A stretch of DNA of 59,127 bases. Source: Pseudomonas botevensis (GTDB lineage Bacteria > Pseudomonadota > Gammaproteobacteria > Pseudomonadales > Pseudomonadaceae). The stretch spans positions 1-59,127 of the forward strand of contig NZ_JAHTKI010000028.1 in the NCBI RefSeq assembly GCF_019145475.1. Direction: 5' to 3'. Position numbers and translations under genes: made by a program. Positions 22,333 to 30,744 of this stretch are shown here, in pieces (positions within the stretch are counted from its first letter, which is position 1; each line of letters opens with the position of its first letter). The notes beneath the pieces are model-generated. The model did no database searches and was not told where the DNA came from. It saw only the letters and a program-made list of their open reading frames with translations.

Positions 22333-22974
22333 ATGCCCACAGAAAACAAACCGGCCGAGCCGCTGAAGATTGAGCGTTCGACTGTGACCAAGCTGGTGAT
22401 CACCGGAGCGCCGAGGCTCGACCCGATCACGGTTTTCCTCGAGGACTTCGGCCGCCGCGACTGCCCGACTGAATCCGACCCGAACTACCAGACTGCCCAG
22501 GGCAAGATCACGATCAACTGCTGGGACAAGAGCTGGAACGCATACTGGGGTGGCATGGGGCCTCGCACGGTGGCGAAGTTCGTTGCCGATTGTGATTGGC
22601 ACTACATCCTGAACTGCCTGGATCGCGGGATCAGCAGCACGCGGTTCAGCGGGAGCGCGCTTCACGCATTCGCGAAAAAGTGCATTGTCCAGCGTCGTCG
22701 GCAACAGACCGGCCGTCACGACTGGGATCTGGATGAGCTGAGCAAAGATGAGGCCCGCGAGCTCTGGCACGACATCGATGTTCTGCGCAGCGTCGAGTCG
22801 CCAAACGAATGCTGGCATCACAGCAAGTTGTTGACCGAGCTTTTCGGTGAGGAGTGGCACTACACAGTCGGCGACAAGGCGATCGAGGAAAACCACGAAT
22901 TCACATACCTGCGACGGGTCGTCGAGGCGGTACAGGAAGCACTGCGTCAGGAACAGCAGCAGGTGGCCGCATGA
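22333..22974 (+). CDS. Hypothetical phage protein
   Basis: The 213-residue protein has a beta-rich N-terminal half (KLVITGAPRLDPITVFLEDF; ITINCWDKSWNAYWGGMG, with many aromatic residues) and a helical C-terminal half. I chose the ATG at 22333 with AGGACG upstream over an earlier one inside the divergent promoter region. No family is known to me. Composition and orientation are those of the phage operon. It overlaps a 12-codon remnant at its end. Confidence 0.65.
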   Translation: MPTENKPAEPLKIERSTVTKLVITGAPRLDPITVFLEDFGRRDCPTESDPNYQTAQGKITINCWDKSWNAYWGGMGPRTVAKFVADCDWHYILNCLDRGISSTRFSGSALHAFAKKCIVQRRRQQTGRHDWDLDELSKDEARELWHDIDVLRSVESPNECWHHSKLLTELFGEEWHYTVGDKAIEENHEFTYLRRVVEAVQEALRQEQQQVAA

Positions 22975-23009
22975 AGCGCATTTACCTCAACGGTCAACTC
23001 TGTGGCTAA
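22971..23009 (+). pseudogene. Truncated start of a DUF4406-like gene
   Basis: Overlapping the previous stop (ATGA) is a frame of only 12 codons, MKRIYLNGQLCG, ending in TAA. This closely resembles the start of DUF4406 proteins common in phages (MKRIYLSGPMTG). The rest of the gene is absent: the next gene is a minus-strand, AT-rich cargo gene starting 14 bases further. The likely story is that the cargo insertion removed the remainder. Confidence 0.5.
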
Positions 23010-23022
23010 GCTAGTTCCTAGC

Positions 23023-23508
23023 TTAAGGTGCGGATTTACCTACCTCATACATTCTAAATACTTCGTATTCGTCGATGACCGAGCGCAAGTTGGGAAATCT
23101 GTGTAGCCACTCGCCGAACATGATGGTAAAAATTTTGTGCAAATGAATCGATTCAGATGTTACGCGCAAGCAAATTTCCTTGATGGCCTCCCGTCCTTCC
23201 TCTCCTGACCAGTCTTTTTCAACCAGCCGATGAACGACAATATGTCGATCCTCGATGTAACTCAGAAGCCTTTCTTCCAATCCATTAATTTCGACAGTGC
23301 CAGAGATCTCTTTCAACAAAGCGGTTACGGGCTGCTTGAAAGCCTTTTTCGCATTGACTGGAACGATGTCCTCAATCGTTAACGCACCAGCTTGTTTAAT
23401 CGCGTGACGCGCAGCCAACACGAACATTTTTTCAAACGCTTGAGAGCTGAGTACTGCTACACCAACTGCAGTACACAACGCTTCATCGAGGAACTCTTCC
23501 ACACCCAA
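23023..23508 (-). CDS. Helical cargo protein, unknown
   Basis: The 161-residue protein is helical, with FLDEALCTAVGVAVLSSQAF at the N-terminus and RHIVVHRLVEKDW near the middle, reminiscent of helix-bundle HEPN-like proteins, although the RxxxxH motif is not clear (RHIVVH has R, then four residues, H). It is AT-rich and on the opposite strand to the phage genes. If the RHIVVH motif is catalytic, this could be an RNase of the HEPN type; I rate that as speculative. The start at 23508 lacks a strong Shine-Dalgarno. Confidence 0.6.
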   Translation of the reverse strand: MGVEEFLDEALCTAVGVAVLSSQAFEKMFVLAARHAIKQAGALTIEDIVPVNAKKAFKQPVTALLKEISGTVEINGLEERLLSYIEDRHIVVHRLVEKDWSGEEGREAIKEICLRVTSESIHLHKIFTIMFGEWLHRFPNLRSVIDEYEVFRMYEVGKSAP

Positions 23509-23613
23509 CCCTCTGAATTACAAATTACCAAAACCGAATATCGTTATAGATATCACATTCGAGCTAACCCCTCCTCCTTCAAAGTCAGCCGCTATAGCGG
23601 CAAGGACGAAGTC

Positions 23614-23940
23614 ATGCCTGAAGAAATCAAATTGATACAGTCAGCCCCGGTTGTGCGCGACGAAATGGGATCGTTCCAACATCCGGACATGCCCGACTTC
23701 GACGAGGGTGACGGCGAGAAGTGCAAGGCCTGGGTAGCGGATCAGGGCTTGACCGTTACCCAGGCTCGCCTCGAATACGCCGAAGAGGCTGTTGCTGATC
23801 GCTATTTCGAAGCTGGCGAACCGGATTTCAGCTACTGGGAGCCCGAGCGCCCGGACGGCGAAGGCTGGTTCTGCCTGGCGATCCACGACACCGACGACGG
23901 CCCAGTCTGCTGGTGGGCACGCCGCGAGGTGACCCCATGA
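23614..23940 (+). CDS. Hypothetical phage protein
   Basis: The 108-residue acidic protein is rich in Asp/Glu and Trp. I start it at 23614, where AAGGA lies eight bases upstream; the frame runs back to 23392 but through antisense of the cargo gene. No family is recognised. Its GC-rich composition fits the phage. It lies next to the cargo gene's 5' end, so the cargo sits cleanly between two phage genes. Confidence 0.6.
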   Translation: MPEEIKLIQSAPVVRDEMGSFQHPDMPDFDEGDGEKCKAWVADQGLTVTQARLEYAEEAVADRYFEAGEPDFSYWEPERPDGEGWFCLAIHDTDDGPVCWWARREVTP

Positions 23941-23993
23941 TCGCCCTCGCCTGGTTCGCCTACGTCTACTGCGACAAGGACATCCGGAAATAA
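23937..23993 (+). CDS. 18-residue peptide coupled to the previous gene
   Basis: ATGA overlaps the stop of the 108-residue gene and opens a frame MIALAWFAYVYCDKDIRK, with a hydrophobic start and charged end. Its size makes it uncertain: it could be a tiny membrane peptide or a chance frame. Confidence 0.25.
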   Translation: MIALAWFAYVYCDKDIRK

Positions 23994-24159
23994 AGTCCGC
24001 CTCACCAGTTGCTTCAGGGACGAGCTGATTGGGCTGCAACTGATGAGGAGAACAGTTGAACGCTAGTTCCGATTTCCCTCCTTGTCGCGCTCAACACAAA
24101 ATATATCCCCTACCCCACACAAGAGCCTGCCGTTGTTAGGGCAAGCCGTGGTTAATCAC

Positions 24160-24369
24160 TCAAAACCAGTTCAGTACTCGCAGCACTCTCGCGAACGTTC
24201 GCTCGCTCGCCACGCACGTCAGCATGACAAGACCACTTCCTCCCACTACGAAAATAAATCCTCCAACTGCATCGATGACGATCAGAAATATTCCCAACGT
24301 CATGAGTGTGGCACCGAGCGCGCCTAGCACCGTCCGGCTTTGCTTCTGCTCGGGATACTTGTTGAACAT
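24160..24369 (-). CDS. Small two-TM membrane protein
   Basis: The 69-residue product starts with a polar, basic N-terminus (MFNKYPEQKQSR) and has two hydrophobic segments (about 15-32 and 36-52), the first with a small-residue motif (GALGATLMTLG). TTGGAG lies upstream of the ATG. It has its own orientation in front of the integration genes. Possible roles include exclusion, but there is no family match. Confidence 0.55.
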   Translation of the reverse strand: MFNKYPEQKQSRTVLGALGATLMTLGIFLIVIDAVGGFIFVVGGSGLVMLTCVASERTFARVLRVLNWF

Positions 24370-24471
24370 CCATTTACTCCAAATCAGTTGCCCTTCAAAT
24401 CAACTGTAGCCCAAGCGCAAGCAATCAATATCAACCATCTTCTGCCGCAACGCGCGACATGGAGCATCACT

Positions 24472-24714
24472 ATGGAAACAGAAATCCTCTCCGACGAGGA
24501 ACTGGCCGAACTCACCGGCTACAAGGCAAGGGCCTACCAACGCCGCTGGCTGATTGATCGCCAGTGGGTGTTCGTCGAAAGCCGGGGCAAGCGACCGTTG
24601 GTGGGCCGCATGTACGCTCGTATGAAGCTTGGCATGATCAGCCCCACTATCGCCGACCCCAACCCGCCACCGGCCGCGCCGGCATGGACGCCAGATTTTT
24701 CTCGAGTGAATTGA
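24472..24714 (+). CDS. DUF4224-family protein next to the integrase
   Basis: The 80-residue protein matches DUF4224: LSDEELAELTGYKARAYQRR and WLIDRQWVFVESRGKRPLV are typical of this small family, which is found directly upstream of tyrosine integrases in Pseudomonas phages. Its helix-turn-helix-like N-terminus suggests a DNA-binding accessory factor such as an excisionase. GGAG lies before the ATG at 24472. It ends one base before the integrase gene. Confidence 0.8.
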   Translation: METEILSDEELAELTGYKARAYQRRWLIDRQWVFVESRGKRPLVGRMYARMKLGMISPTIADPNPPPAAPAWTPDFSRVN

Positions 24715-24715
24715 T

Positions 24716-25768
24716 ATGCGCCCCCGCAAGACCGAGCACCACCACCTGCCCCCACGGATGTACAAACGATCTCGAAAACGCAAAAACGGCACCACCTGGA
24801 CGGCCTACTACTACCGTGACCTGCTCGGCAAGGACATCCCGCTGGGCAAGGATCTCGACAAGGCCAGGTTGAAATGGGCTGAGCTGGAAGCCAAGGAAAA
24901 GCCGCTCGACCTGCGAACCATGAAAGGCATCTTCGATCGGTACATCCGCGACGTGGTGCCCAAGAAGGCGCCGCGCACGCAGAAGGACAACCTGGCGGAA
25001 ATCAAACAGCTTCGGCCGATGTTCGACAGCGCGCCGATTGACTCGATCACTCCGGCGACGATTGCCGGATATCGAGATGCCCGATCGGCAAAGGTTCGGG
25101 CGAACCGCGAGATCGCTACCCTCTCCCATATTTTCAACATTGCCCGGGAGTGGGGCCTGACGACAAAGGAAAACCCCTGCCAAGGTGTGCGCAAGAACAA
25201 GGAAACGCCGAGGGACTATTACGCGAATGATGTGGTTTGGGAGGCGGTGTACAAGAAGGCAGCGCAGGAGCTGAAAGAAGCGATGGACCTGGCATATCTG
25301 ACCGGCCAGCGGCCGGCAGACGTGTTGGTCATGAGGAAGGATGATGTTGAAGGCGGGTATCTGACTGTTCAGCAAAACAAGACGCAGAAGAAGCTTCGAA
25401 TCCAGCTAACGACTGGCGGGGAATCAAACAGCCTGGGCAAGCTGATCACGGCAATCACTGAACGAAACGCCCAGCACGTTTCGAGTTACCTGATCATCAA
25501 CCGGAGCGGTAAACGCATGACGGCCACGATGCTGAGGAAACGCTGGGACGCGGCGCGGGAAAAGGCAAAACAGGATGCTCTTGAACAAGGTGACGACCTG
25601 CTTGCCGATCGAATCGGTGAGTTCCAGTTCCGCGATATACGCCCGAAAGCCGCGTCGGAAATCAGCGATATCGGCGATGCAAGTCTGCTTCTGGGTCACA
25701 CGAAAGGCGACATCACCGAGCGGGTTTATCGACGCGTCGGGGCCATCGCGAAGCCGTCGAAACAGTGA
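24716..25768 (+). CDS. int: Tyrosine integrase of the prophage
   Basis: The 350-residue protein has a basic N-terminal arm-binding region (about 1-60), a core-binding domain (about 65-160) and a catalytic domain with Arg199 (TGQRPADVL), Arg309 (FRDIRPKAAS), His328 (LLGHTKG) and nucleophile Tyr338 (ERVYRR). It recombines attP with the tRNA-Ser gene. The motif box II has Arg in place of the more usual His (RDIRPK instead of HDLRHT), a variation known in phage integrases. The attachment-site fragment lies 120 bases beyond its stop, as expected. Confidence 0.95.
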   Translation: MRPRKTEHHHLPPRMYKRSRKRKNGTTWTAYYYRDLLGKDIPLGKDLDKARLKWAELEAKEKPLDLRTMKGIFDRYIRDVVPKKAPRTQKDNLAEIKQLRPMFDSAPIDSITPATIAGYRDARSAKVRANREIATLSHIFNIAREWGLTTKENPCQGVRKNKETPRDYYANDVVWEAVYKKAAQELKEAMDLAYLTGQRPADVLVMRKDDVEGGYLTVQQNKTQKKLRIQLTTGGESNSLGKLITAITERNAQHVSSYLIINRSGKRMTATMLRKRWDAAREKAKQDALEQGDDLLADRIGEFQFRDIRPKAASEISDIGDASLLLGHTKGDITERVYRRVGAIAKPSKQ

Positions 25769-25889
25769 AAAAATGCGTTCCATAACTCCAAGCGCACCCC
25801 TTGTAGAATGCGGTCTGTAGAGGTGCTGAAAAATGAAAGTAATGGAACGGAAAATCGCTACAAGCCGCAGCCTGATTACGTCGCTGTAT

Positions 25890-25949
25890 CGGTCTTGAAA
25901 ACCGTCGACTGTAACAGGTCCATGAGTTCGAATCCCATCGCCTCCGCCA
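25890..25949 (+). other. 3' fragment of tRNA-Ser(UGA): attachment-site scar of the prophage
   Basis: CGGTCTTGAAAACCG is the anticodon arm of a tRNA-Ser(UGA) (loop CTTGAAA), as in E. coli serT. A long variable arm, TTCGAAT T-loop and CGCCTCCGCCA acceptor end follow. The matching 5' acceptor strand (GGAGGCG) and D arm are missing upstream, so this is only the 3' part. The phage is on the left, so the intact tRNA gene should lie at the far end of the prophage, outside the window. Where the crossover core begins cannot be fixed without that end. Confidence 0.8.
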
Positions 25950-25957
25950 TATTTGAT

Positions 25958-25994
25958 ACGACAAAGCCCTGATTATTCAGGGCTTTGTCGTTTC
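25958..25994 (+). terminator. Original terminator of the tRNA-Ser gene
   Basis: ACGACAAAGCCCTG and CAGGGCTTTGTCGT form a perfect 14-bp stem with a 6-nt loop, then TTT. It follows the tRNA end by eight bases and is chromosomal, so the boundary between prophage and chromosome is just before it. The next 275 bases to the following gene hold nothing I recognise. Confidence 0.85.
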
Positions 25995-26269
25995 TGGCAT
26001 TCAGGAAATTGGCTCCTCTCTCTATGGGTCGTTTCCGCCTCTTTCCTGTCATTTGCGCAATCCTATCTTTCAGACCGCCCTCCTCAATCTCACCGCCAGA
26101 TCTGATACGACGGACGAGCTTGGAGTGAGCGACAGGCTGCTTTCGGCCGATCCTGTTGAAAAAGTCGCTCCTTGTCGCACGCCGGCCTGCCGCCCCCCTC
26201 TTCAGGGGCAATCACGCTGTTGGGACGAGGGTCATGCAATTCAGGCGGCTGTCGCCGGCCAGATGGCTG

Positions 26270-27304
26270 TTAGTGAGCGCCAACTTGTTTACGAAGACTC
26301 CTTAACCGAGACGGTGTGACCTGATAAGCCCGCTTGAACCAGTGAATCAGATGTGAGCTGTCGGTAAACCCGCATTCGTAAGCAATCTGGGTGATCGAGC
26401 GATTGCTGTTGAGCACCATCCAATGGGCGGTTTTCAGCCGGATCAGCCGCCAGTATTCGGCTGGCGGCACACGCAGGTGCTGATTGAAGAGCCGGGTCAG
26501 TTCCCGTTCCGAGACGCCCACCGATCTGGCAATGTCGCCAACCGTACCGGTTTCATACATTCGCTGACGCATGAGCCCTACCGCGTTCACAACCCTGTGG
26601 TCGGTCGATCGCAGTTCCAGCATCTCATCACTGTCTTGCTTGAGCACCTGCATCTGCTCGAATCCGCGATCCGCCATCAGGTAATGCAAGGTCTTGTCCG
26701 AGCGAACTTGCCCACAATGCTCGGTGACCAGATGCATGGCCAGGTTGATCGACGCCAGTCCGCCTGCACAGGTGATGAAGCCGCCATCGATGACCACCGG
26801 CTGATCGGTAACGGGAATGACCCTTGGGTGCAACTGCCGTATCGCTTCAACCATGGAAAAGTGCACGGCGCAACGACGCCCATCCAGCAACCCCAGATGT
26901 GCCAGGACAAATTGCCCGGTGCACAAGCCGATAACCGGCACTCCGGCCGAGACAGCCAACATCACGAAGTCCATCAGCTCCTGCGGTACGGCGTTAGCTC
27001 CATGGAGGATGCCGCCGTGCACCACGATGTAGTCGTAGTCCTGAGGGTCGCCAAATTGGCGGGTCGGCAACATGCCAAACTTGCAGCTGGAATAGATGGG
27101 TTGCTCATTGTGGGAAAGCAAATCCCATGAGCAATAGATTTGTCGACTGTAGTCACGTTCATCCGCAGAGAGCCGGAGGAACTCGACGAGCCCCGTCAGG
27201 GACATCAGCGTGAAATCAGGGGTAGGTGCGATACCCACACGCAGCGGCGCTTCAACAGAGGGTGCGGGACGACGGGGTCCCAAGTGAGCGAGTTCATTGT
27301 GCAT
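26270..27304 (-). CDS. GlxA-family (DJ-1/PfpI + AraC) regulator
   Basis: The 344-residue protein has a DJ-1/PfpI amidotransferase-like domain (about 20-205; the nucleophile-elbow region reads VIGLCTGQFVLAHLG) and a C-terminal AraC-type double helix-turn-helix (about 230-335; VGDIARSVGVSERELTRLF and SITQIAYECGFTDSSHLIHWF). AGGAG lies at the right distance before the ATG. It is divergent from the enolase-superfamily gene, 120 bases apart, and so probably activates the hydroxyproline genes. Many GlxA regulators in Pseudomonas respond to quaternary amines or amino acids. Confidence 0.85.
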   Translation of the reverse strand: MHNELAHLGPRRPAPSVEAPLRVGIAPTPDFTLMSLTGLVEFLRLSADERDYSRQIYCSWDLLSHNEQPIYSSCKFGMLPTRQFGDPQDYDYIVVHGGILHGANAVPQELMDFVMLAVSAGVPVIGLCTGQFVLAHLGLLDGRRCAVHFSMVEAIRQLHPRVIPVTDQPVVIDGGFITCAGGLASINLAMHLVTEHCGQVRSDKTLHYLMADRGFEQMQVLKQDSDEMLELRSTDHRVVNAVGLMRQRMYETGTVGDIARSVGVSERELTRLFNQHLRVPPAEYWRLIRLKTAHWMVLNSNRSITQIAYECGFTDSSHLIHWFKRAYQVTPSRLRSLRKQVGAH

Positions 27305-27424
27305 GCAGGCTCCTGTGAAAAGGCGAGACGTACCACGATCCGACTTGAATCTACAATCTCATCTTCCAGGATGGAAATACAGTATGAGTCACCCGCTGAC
27401 CCGTCAGAATCAGGAGCAACGTCC

Positions 27425-28528
27425 ATGAAAATTACAAAAATCTCGATCTACCAAGTTGATCTTCCGTTGAAGGAAGGAGCATACAGTTGGTCGACCCAGA
27501 GCTTTTCCGCCTTCGATAGCACCCTCCTGATCGTTGAAACTGACAGCGGGCTGAGTGGCGTCGGGGAAGTTTGTCCCCTCGGACCCTCCTATCTGCCAGC
27601 CTACGCCGAGGGTGCGCGCACCGGGATCGCCCAGATCGCGAAGGGGTTGATCGGTGAAGATCCGCTGCAGCTCGGTCGAATAAATCAGCGCATGGATGAG
27701 CTTCTCAAGGGGCACCCCTACGTCAAGTCAGCGATCGATATGGCCTGTTGGGATTTGCTCGGCAAAGCCACCGAGCAGCCGGTCTACAACTTGCTGGGCG
27801 GGCTGTTGCAGGACAAGGTCACCCTCTTCAAGGTGATCAGCCGCCAGTCCCCGGAAGCCATGGCCGCCAAGCTCGGCGATTACCAGCGCCAGGGGTTCAA
27901 TCAGTTCCAGATGAAAGTGGGCGCGTGTGCCAGTCAGGATATCGAGCGAATTTTTGCCGTTTCCGAGGTGCTGGCGGCGGGCAATGTTCTGGCGGCGGAC
28001 GCAAACACCGGCTGGAAGCAGCACGAAGCCATTCGAGTCGTGAAGGCTGTTCGTGATGTCGATATCTACATCGAACAACCGTGCCTGTCCTATGAGGAAT
28101 GCCTGGCCGTGCGCAGGCATACCGACCATCCGTTCATCCTCGATGAATGCATGGACGATCTGCGTGTAGTGATGCGTGGTTTCCAGGACAGCGCCATGGA
28201 TGTCATCAATCTCAAGGTCAGCCGCGTGGGCGGACTTACCCGTGCTCGCCAGTTCCGCGATCTTTGCGTGAGCCTGGGTATCACCATGACCATCGAGGAC
28301 TCCTGGGGTGGAGAGATCGCCACATCGGCCCTTGCTCACCTGGCCCATTCCACACCTGAAGGCTTTCACTTCCAGTCCTCCGCATTTCACGAGTATCACA
28401 GTCTCAAAATCGCTGACGGCGGCCCGGTGATCAATGGTGGACATATGGTCGCATCGTCTGCTCCGGGCCTGGGTGTCACGCCAGATATGTCGGTACTCGG
28501 CAAACCTGTTCAAATCATCGGCGGCTGA
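27425..28528 (+). CDS. Enolase-superfamily dehydratase, probable cis-3-hydroxy-L-proline dehydratase
   Basis: The 367-residue protein belongs to the mandelate racemase/muconate lactonising group. Metal ligands are Asp192 (AADANTGW), Glu217 (YIEQPC) and Asp240 (ILDEC); Lys164 (FQMKVG) and Lys264 (INLKVSRVGG) flank the active site. The first Lys of the usual KxK is Gln here. Neighbouring a pyrroline-carboxylate-reductase-like gene, it best fits the cis-3-hydroxy-L-proline dehydratases of this superfamily, which yield delta-1-pyrroline-2-carboxylate; a hydroxyproline-betaine epimerase is the alternative. The ATG at 27425 is the start because the fold begins there (MKITKISIYQVDLPL). Confidence 0.75.
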   Translation: MKITKISIYQVDLPLKEGAYSWSTQSFSAFDSTLLIVETDSGLSGVGEVCPLGPSYLPAYAEGARTGIAQIAKGLIGEDPLQLGRINQRMDELLKGHPYVKSAIDMACWDLLGKATEQPVYNLLGGLLQDKVTLFKVISRQSPEAMAAKLGDYQRQGFNQFQMKVGACASQDIERIFAVSEVLAAGNVLAADANTGWKQHEAIRVVKAVRDVDIYIEQPCLSYEECLAVRRHTDHPFILDECMDDLRVVMRGFQDSAMDVINLKVSRVGGLTRARQFRDLCVSLGITMTIEDSWGGEIATSALAHLAHSTPEGFHFQSSAFHEYHSLKIADGGPVINGGHMVASSAPGLGVTPDMSVLGKPVQIIGG

Positions 28529-28602
28529 GCCAGGGCAGCTTCATTACTTTTCTCGCGGGACTGCAGTTGTGCAGTCCCGTTCTCCGATCAGGAATTCACA
28601 CG

Positions 28603-29526
28603 ATGCGATTGATTCCGGCACAGCACATCGAAGCGGTACTGAACTGGGAGGGTGTACTGAACGCTCTCCAGGAGGCTCATATGGGAGCCCGGCCCCTGGG
28701 TGAAAGCTACTTCATCGGTGATGCAGCCTACGGCCTGTTCAGTCGGGGAGTCGTGCTCCCAGGACGAGGCGCAGGCATGAAAATGGCTTCCATCTGCCCC
28801 GACAATAGTCGTCGCGACCCTCCCCTTCCCTCGGAGGATGCCGCTTTTCTGGTGGTCGACGAAAACACCAAAAAGATCGCTGCCGTGCTGGACGGGCCCA
28901 CAATCACCCGTTTCAAAACAGCCGCTGATTCGGCCCTTGCCGCTAGCTATTTGAGTCGCGAAGACAGTCAGGTGCTGCTGGTTCTCGGCTCCGGGCCGGT
29001 GGCTCGGGCCTTGACTGAAGCTTTTCTCCACATCCGGCCCTCCATCAGCCAGGTATTGTTGTGGAATCGCACGCCGGAGAAGTTGATAGAGACGCGTGAC
29101 GCCCTGGTGCGACGGCATCTAGAAGTTTCAATCGTCAGGGATCTTGATGCCGCAGTTGCTCAAGCCGATATCATCAGCTCTGCGACAGGCTCCACTGAAC
29201 CGCTGATTCATGGGCGTCATGTGCGGCCAGGTACGCATGTCGATCTTGTTGGAGGCTTTCGGCCTGACATGCAGGAGGCTGATTGCGAGCTGCTGGGCAA
29301 GGCTCGAATCTTCGTCGATGATCGCGCCTGCGCGTCGGCATCAGGGGATATTTTGATACCTTTGCAAAATGCGGTGATCACCGAGGCGCAGATCGAGGGT
29401 GACCTGTTCGATCTCTGTCAGTTACCTCATTTTCAACGTGGCCAGAACGAAATCACCGTCTACAAGAATGCGGGTGGCGCGCATCTCGACATGATCGTGA
29501 GCCAGTATGTGCTTTCACAGTTATGA
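28603..29526 (+). CDS. Ornithine cyclodeaminase/mu-crystallin-family reductase
   Basis: The 307-residue protein has the family N-terminal fold and a Rossmann motif (VLGSGPVARALTEAF, about 126-140), with GMKMAS around the substrate Lys and the ATGSTEPLI and VDLVGGFRPDM segments typical of the family. Beside the dehydratase it is best read as a delta-1-pyrroline-2-carboxylate reductase (NAD(P)H), making L-proline. True ornithine cyclodeaminase activity is less likely in this context. The ATG at 28603 has AGGA upstream. Both genes probably form one operon under the divergent GlxA regulator. Confidence 0.75.
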   Translation: MRLIPAQHIEAVLNWEGVLNALQEAHMGARPLGESYFIGDAAYGLFSRGVVLPGRGAGMKMASICPDNSRRDPPLPSEDAAFLVVDENTKKIAAVLDGPTITRFKTAADSALAASYLSREDSQVLLVLGSGPVARALTEAFLHIRPSISQVLLWNRTPEKLIETRDALVRRHLEVSIVRDLDAAVAQADIISSATGSTEPLIHGRHVRPGTHVDLVGGFRPDMQEADCELLGKARIFVDDRACASASGDILIPLQNAVITEAQIEGDLFDLCQLPHFQRGQNEITVYKNAGGAHLDMIVSQYVLSQL

Positions 29527-29835
29527 CGTAGTGCCTGTAGTCGGCCTTCTACCGGTGGGGAAGCATTTTCCCCGAAGCCGGCCTGCCTGCGCTGGCGATT
29601 GACAGCGCACTCCTGGCCCTCCTCGGCTTTTATTTGAAAGTCGTACTCAGAACCCGCTCAGAAGCAACACCCGCTGGTGCACTGACCATCCTCCTGCTTG
29701 CCAGGGTCTGTACGAAAAAAGGGCATTGCTCCACCCGTTGGAACCATCATTGCCATTTCCACTGCAGATCCGCTCCCTGCCCACCCTTCGCCACGGATAA
29801 ACCCGCAGCACCGAGCGAATTCGCTGGGCAATGGC
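29527..29835. other. Intergenic region with a hairpin
   Basis: GGGGAA and TTCCCC (29557-29573) form a short hairpin about 30 bases after the reductase gene stop, nested in a longer imperfect pairing (GGCC ... GGCC). It may end the operon but lacks a clear T-run. The remaining 250 bases have no convincing gene on either strand. Confidence 0.4.
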
Positions 29836-30273
29836 TCAGTCGCCCAAAAACCTCACAAAAATCATCTCCGGATCCCCCGGGTCCAGATTCTCTACGACGC
29901 CGCTGTGCTGATATCCGAGCTGTATCAGCAAGTGCCGCATCGGCGCATTCGACGTATTGGTCGACGTAAAGATCTTTTCTGCACAGGAAACGCGCTCCAG
30001 ACAGGCAACAATCTGCCGCCCCACCCCAGAACGCCTGTACGCCTGCGAAACCGTCACCAACGGAATGAACCACTGCCCAAAAAAGCTTTTATCCAGACAG
30101 CCATAACCGACCGGTATGCCCGACTCGCTCGTTTCACAGGCGACCCAGCACGCCAGTGAATCAACAGCCCTTTCAATCCACGCCCGGCGTTCGGGGTCAT
30201 TCACCGCAATCGAATCTATTCGAAACAAGCCTTCCAGATCGCTCAACACGGCCTGTCTGATGTGCCATTTCAT
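29836..30273 (-). CDS. GNAT-family N-acetyltransferase
   Basis: The 145-residue protein has the GNAT fold: an N-terminal IRQAVLSDLEGLFRIDS strand-helix, the central strand IPLVTVSQAYRRSGVGRQIV, where RRSGVG is the acetyl-CoA pyrophosphate loop (Q/RxxGxG/A), and a C-terminal RHLLIQLGYQHSGVV typical of the family. Substrate is unknown. I start at 30273 with GAAGGGA upstream, not eight codons earlier. It is a single-gene unit. Confidence 0.85.
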   Translation of the reverse strand: MKWHIRQAVLSDLEGLFRIDSIAVNDPERRAWIERAVDSLACWVACETSESGIPVGYGCLDKSFFGQWFIPLVTVSQAYRRSGVGRQIVACLERVSCAEKIFTSTNTSNAPMRHLLIQLGYQHSGVVENLDPGDPEMIFVRFLGD

Positions 30274-30374
30274 GATCAAGTCCCTTCGGTCGAACAAAAT
30301 TACTTTCCGCAGCTTAAGGCCGCATCCCTATAATCCGCACCCTCTCGGATTCACCTGGAAAGACCCAACCTCAA

Positions 30375-30686
30375 ATGGACCTGAAACCCCTGACCACCCT
30401 CCTGCTGGCCACGCTCCTTACAGCCTGCACCAGCCCGCCCAAAGAAAAAACCGAATACGAGAAACAACTCGACGCCGTCGCCATGCCGACCAACGAGGCG
30501 GACCGGCTGCTGCAGTGCAAGAATCTCAGCGATATGTACTGGCTTGAGCTGATGGATGAGGGCAGTCAGGGCAAGACGTCTTCATGGCTCAATCTTCCTG
30601 ATTACTCCAGGACAATCGCCATAAAAAAACGCCGGGACGCGATGAATTGCCCCAGATTGGGTAAGCATCCGTGGTTGCCGCAGTAG
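30375..30686 (+). CDS. Small outer-membrane-type lipoprotein
   Basis: The 103-residue protein has a lipoprotein signal (hydrophobic 5-16, lipobox LTAC with Cys18), followed by a soluble Lys/Glu-rich domain with one further cysteine pair (LLQCKNL and MNCPRL). The residue after the Cys is Thr, so transport to the outer membrane is expected. No functional family is recognised. Confidence 0.8.
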   Translation: MDLKPLTTLLLATLLTACTSPPKEKTEYEKQLDAVAMPTNEADRLLQCKNLSDMYWLELMDEGSQGKTSSWLNLPDYSRTIAIKKRRDAMNCPRLGKHPWLPQ

Positions 30687-30744
30687 AATCGATTGGTCGG
30701 TGTTGTATGCACGCTGACCGAAACCAGGCGAGGCCCTGAAAGAC

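Noticed and set aside
1..25949. Transposase or insertion sequence as the source of the AT-rich cargo
   Set aside because: No transposase gene, no terminal inverted repeats and no target duplications are visible around the cargo genes.
25876..26211. 111-codon minus-strand frame over the tRNA fragment
   Set aside because: It runs antisense through the tRNA 3' part and its terminator, so it cannot be a conserved gene.
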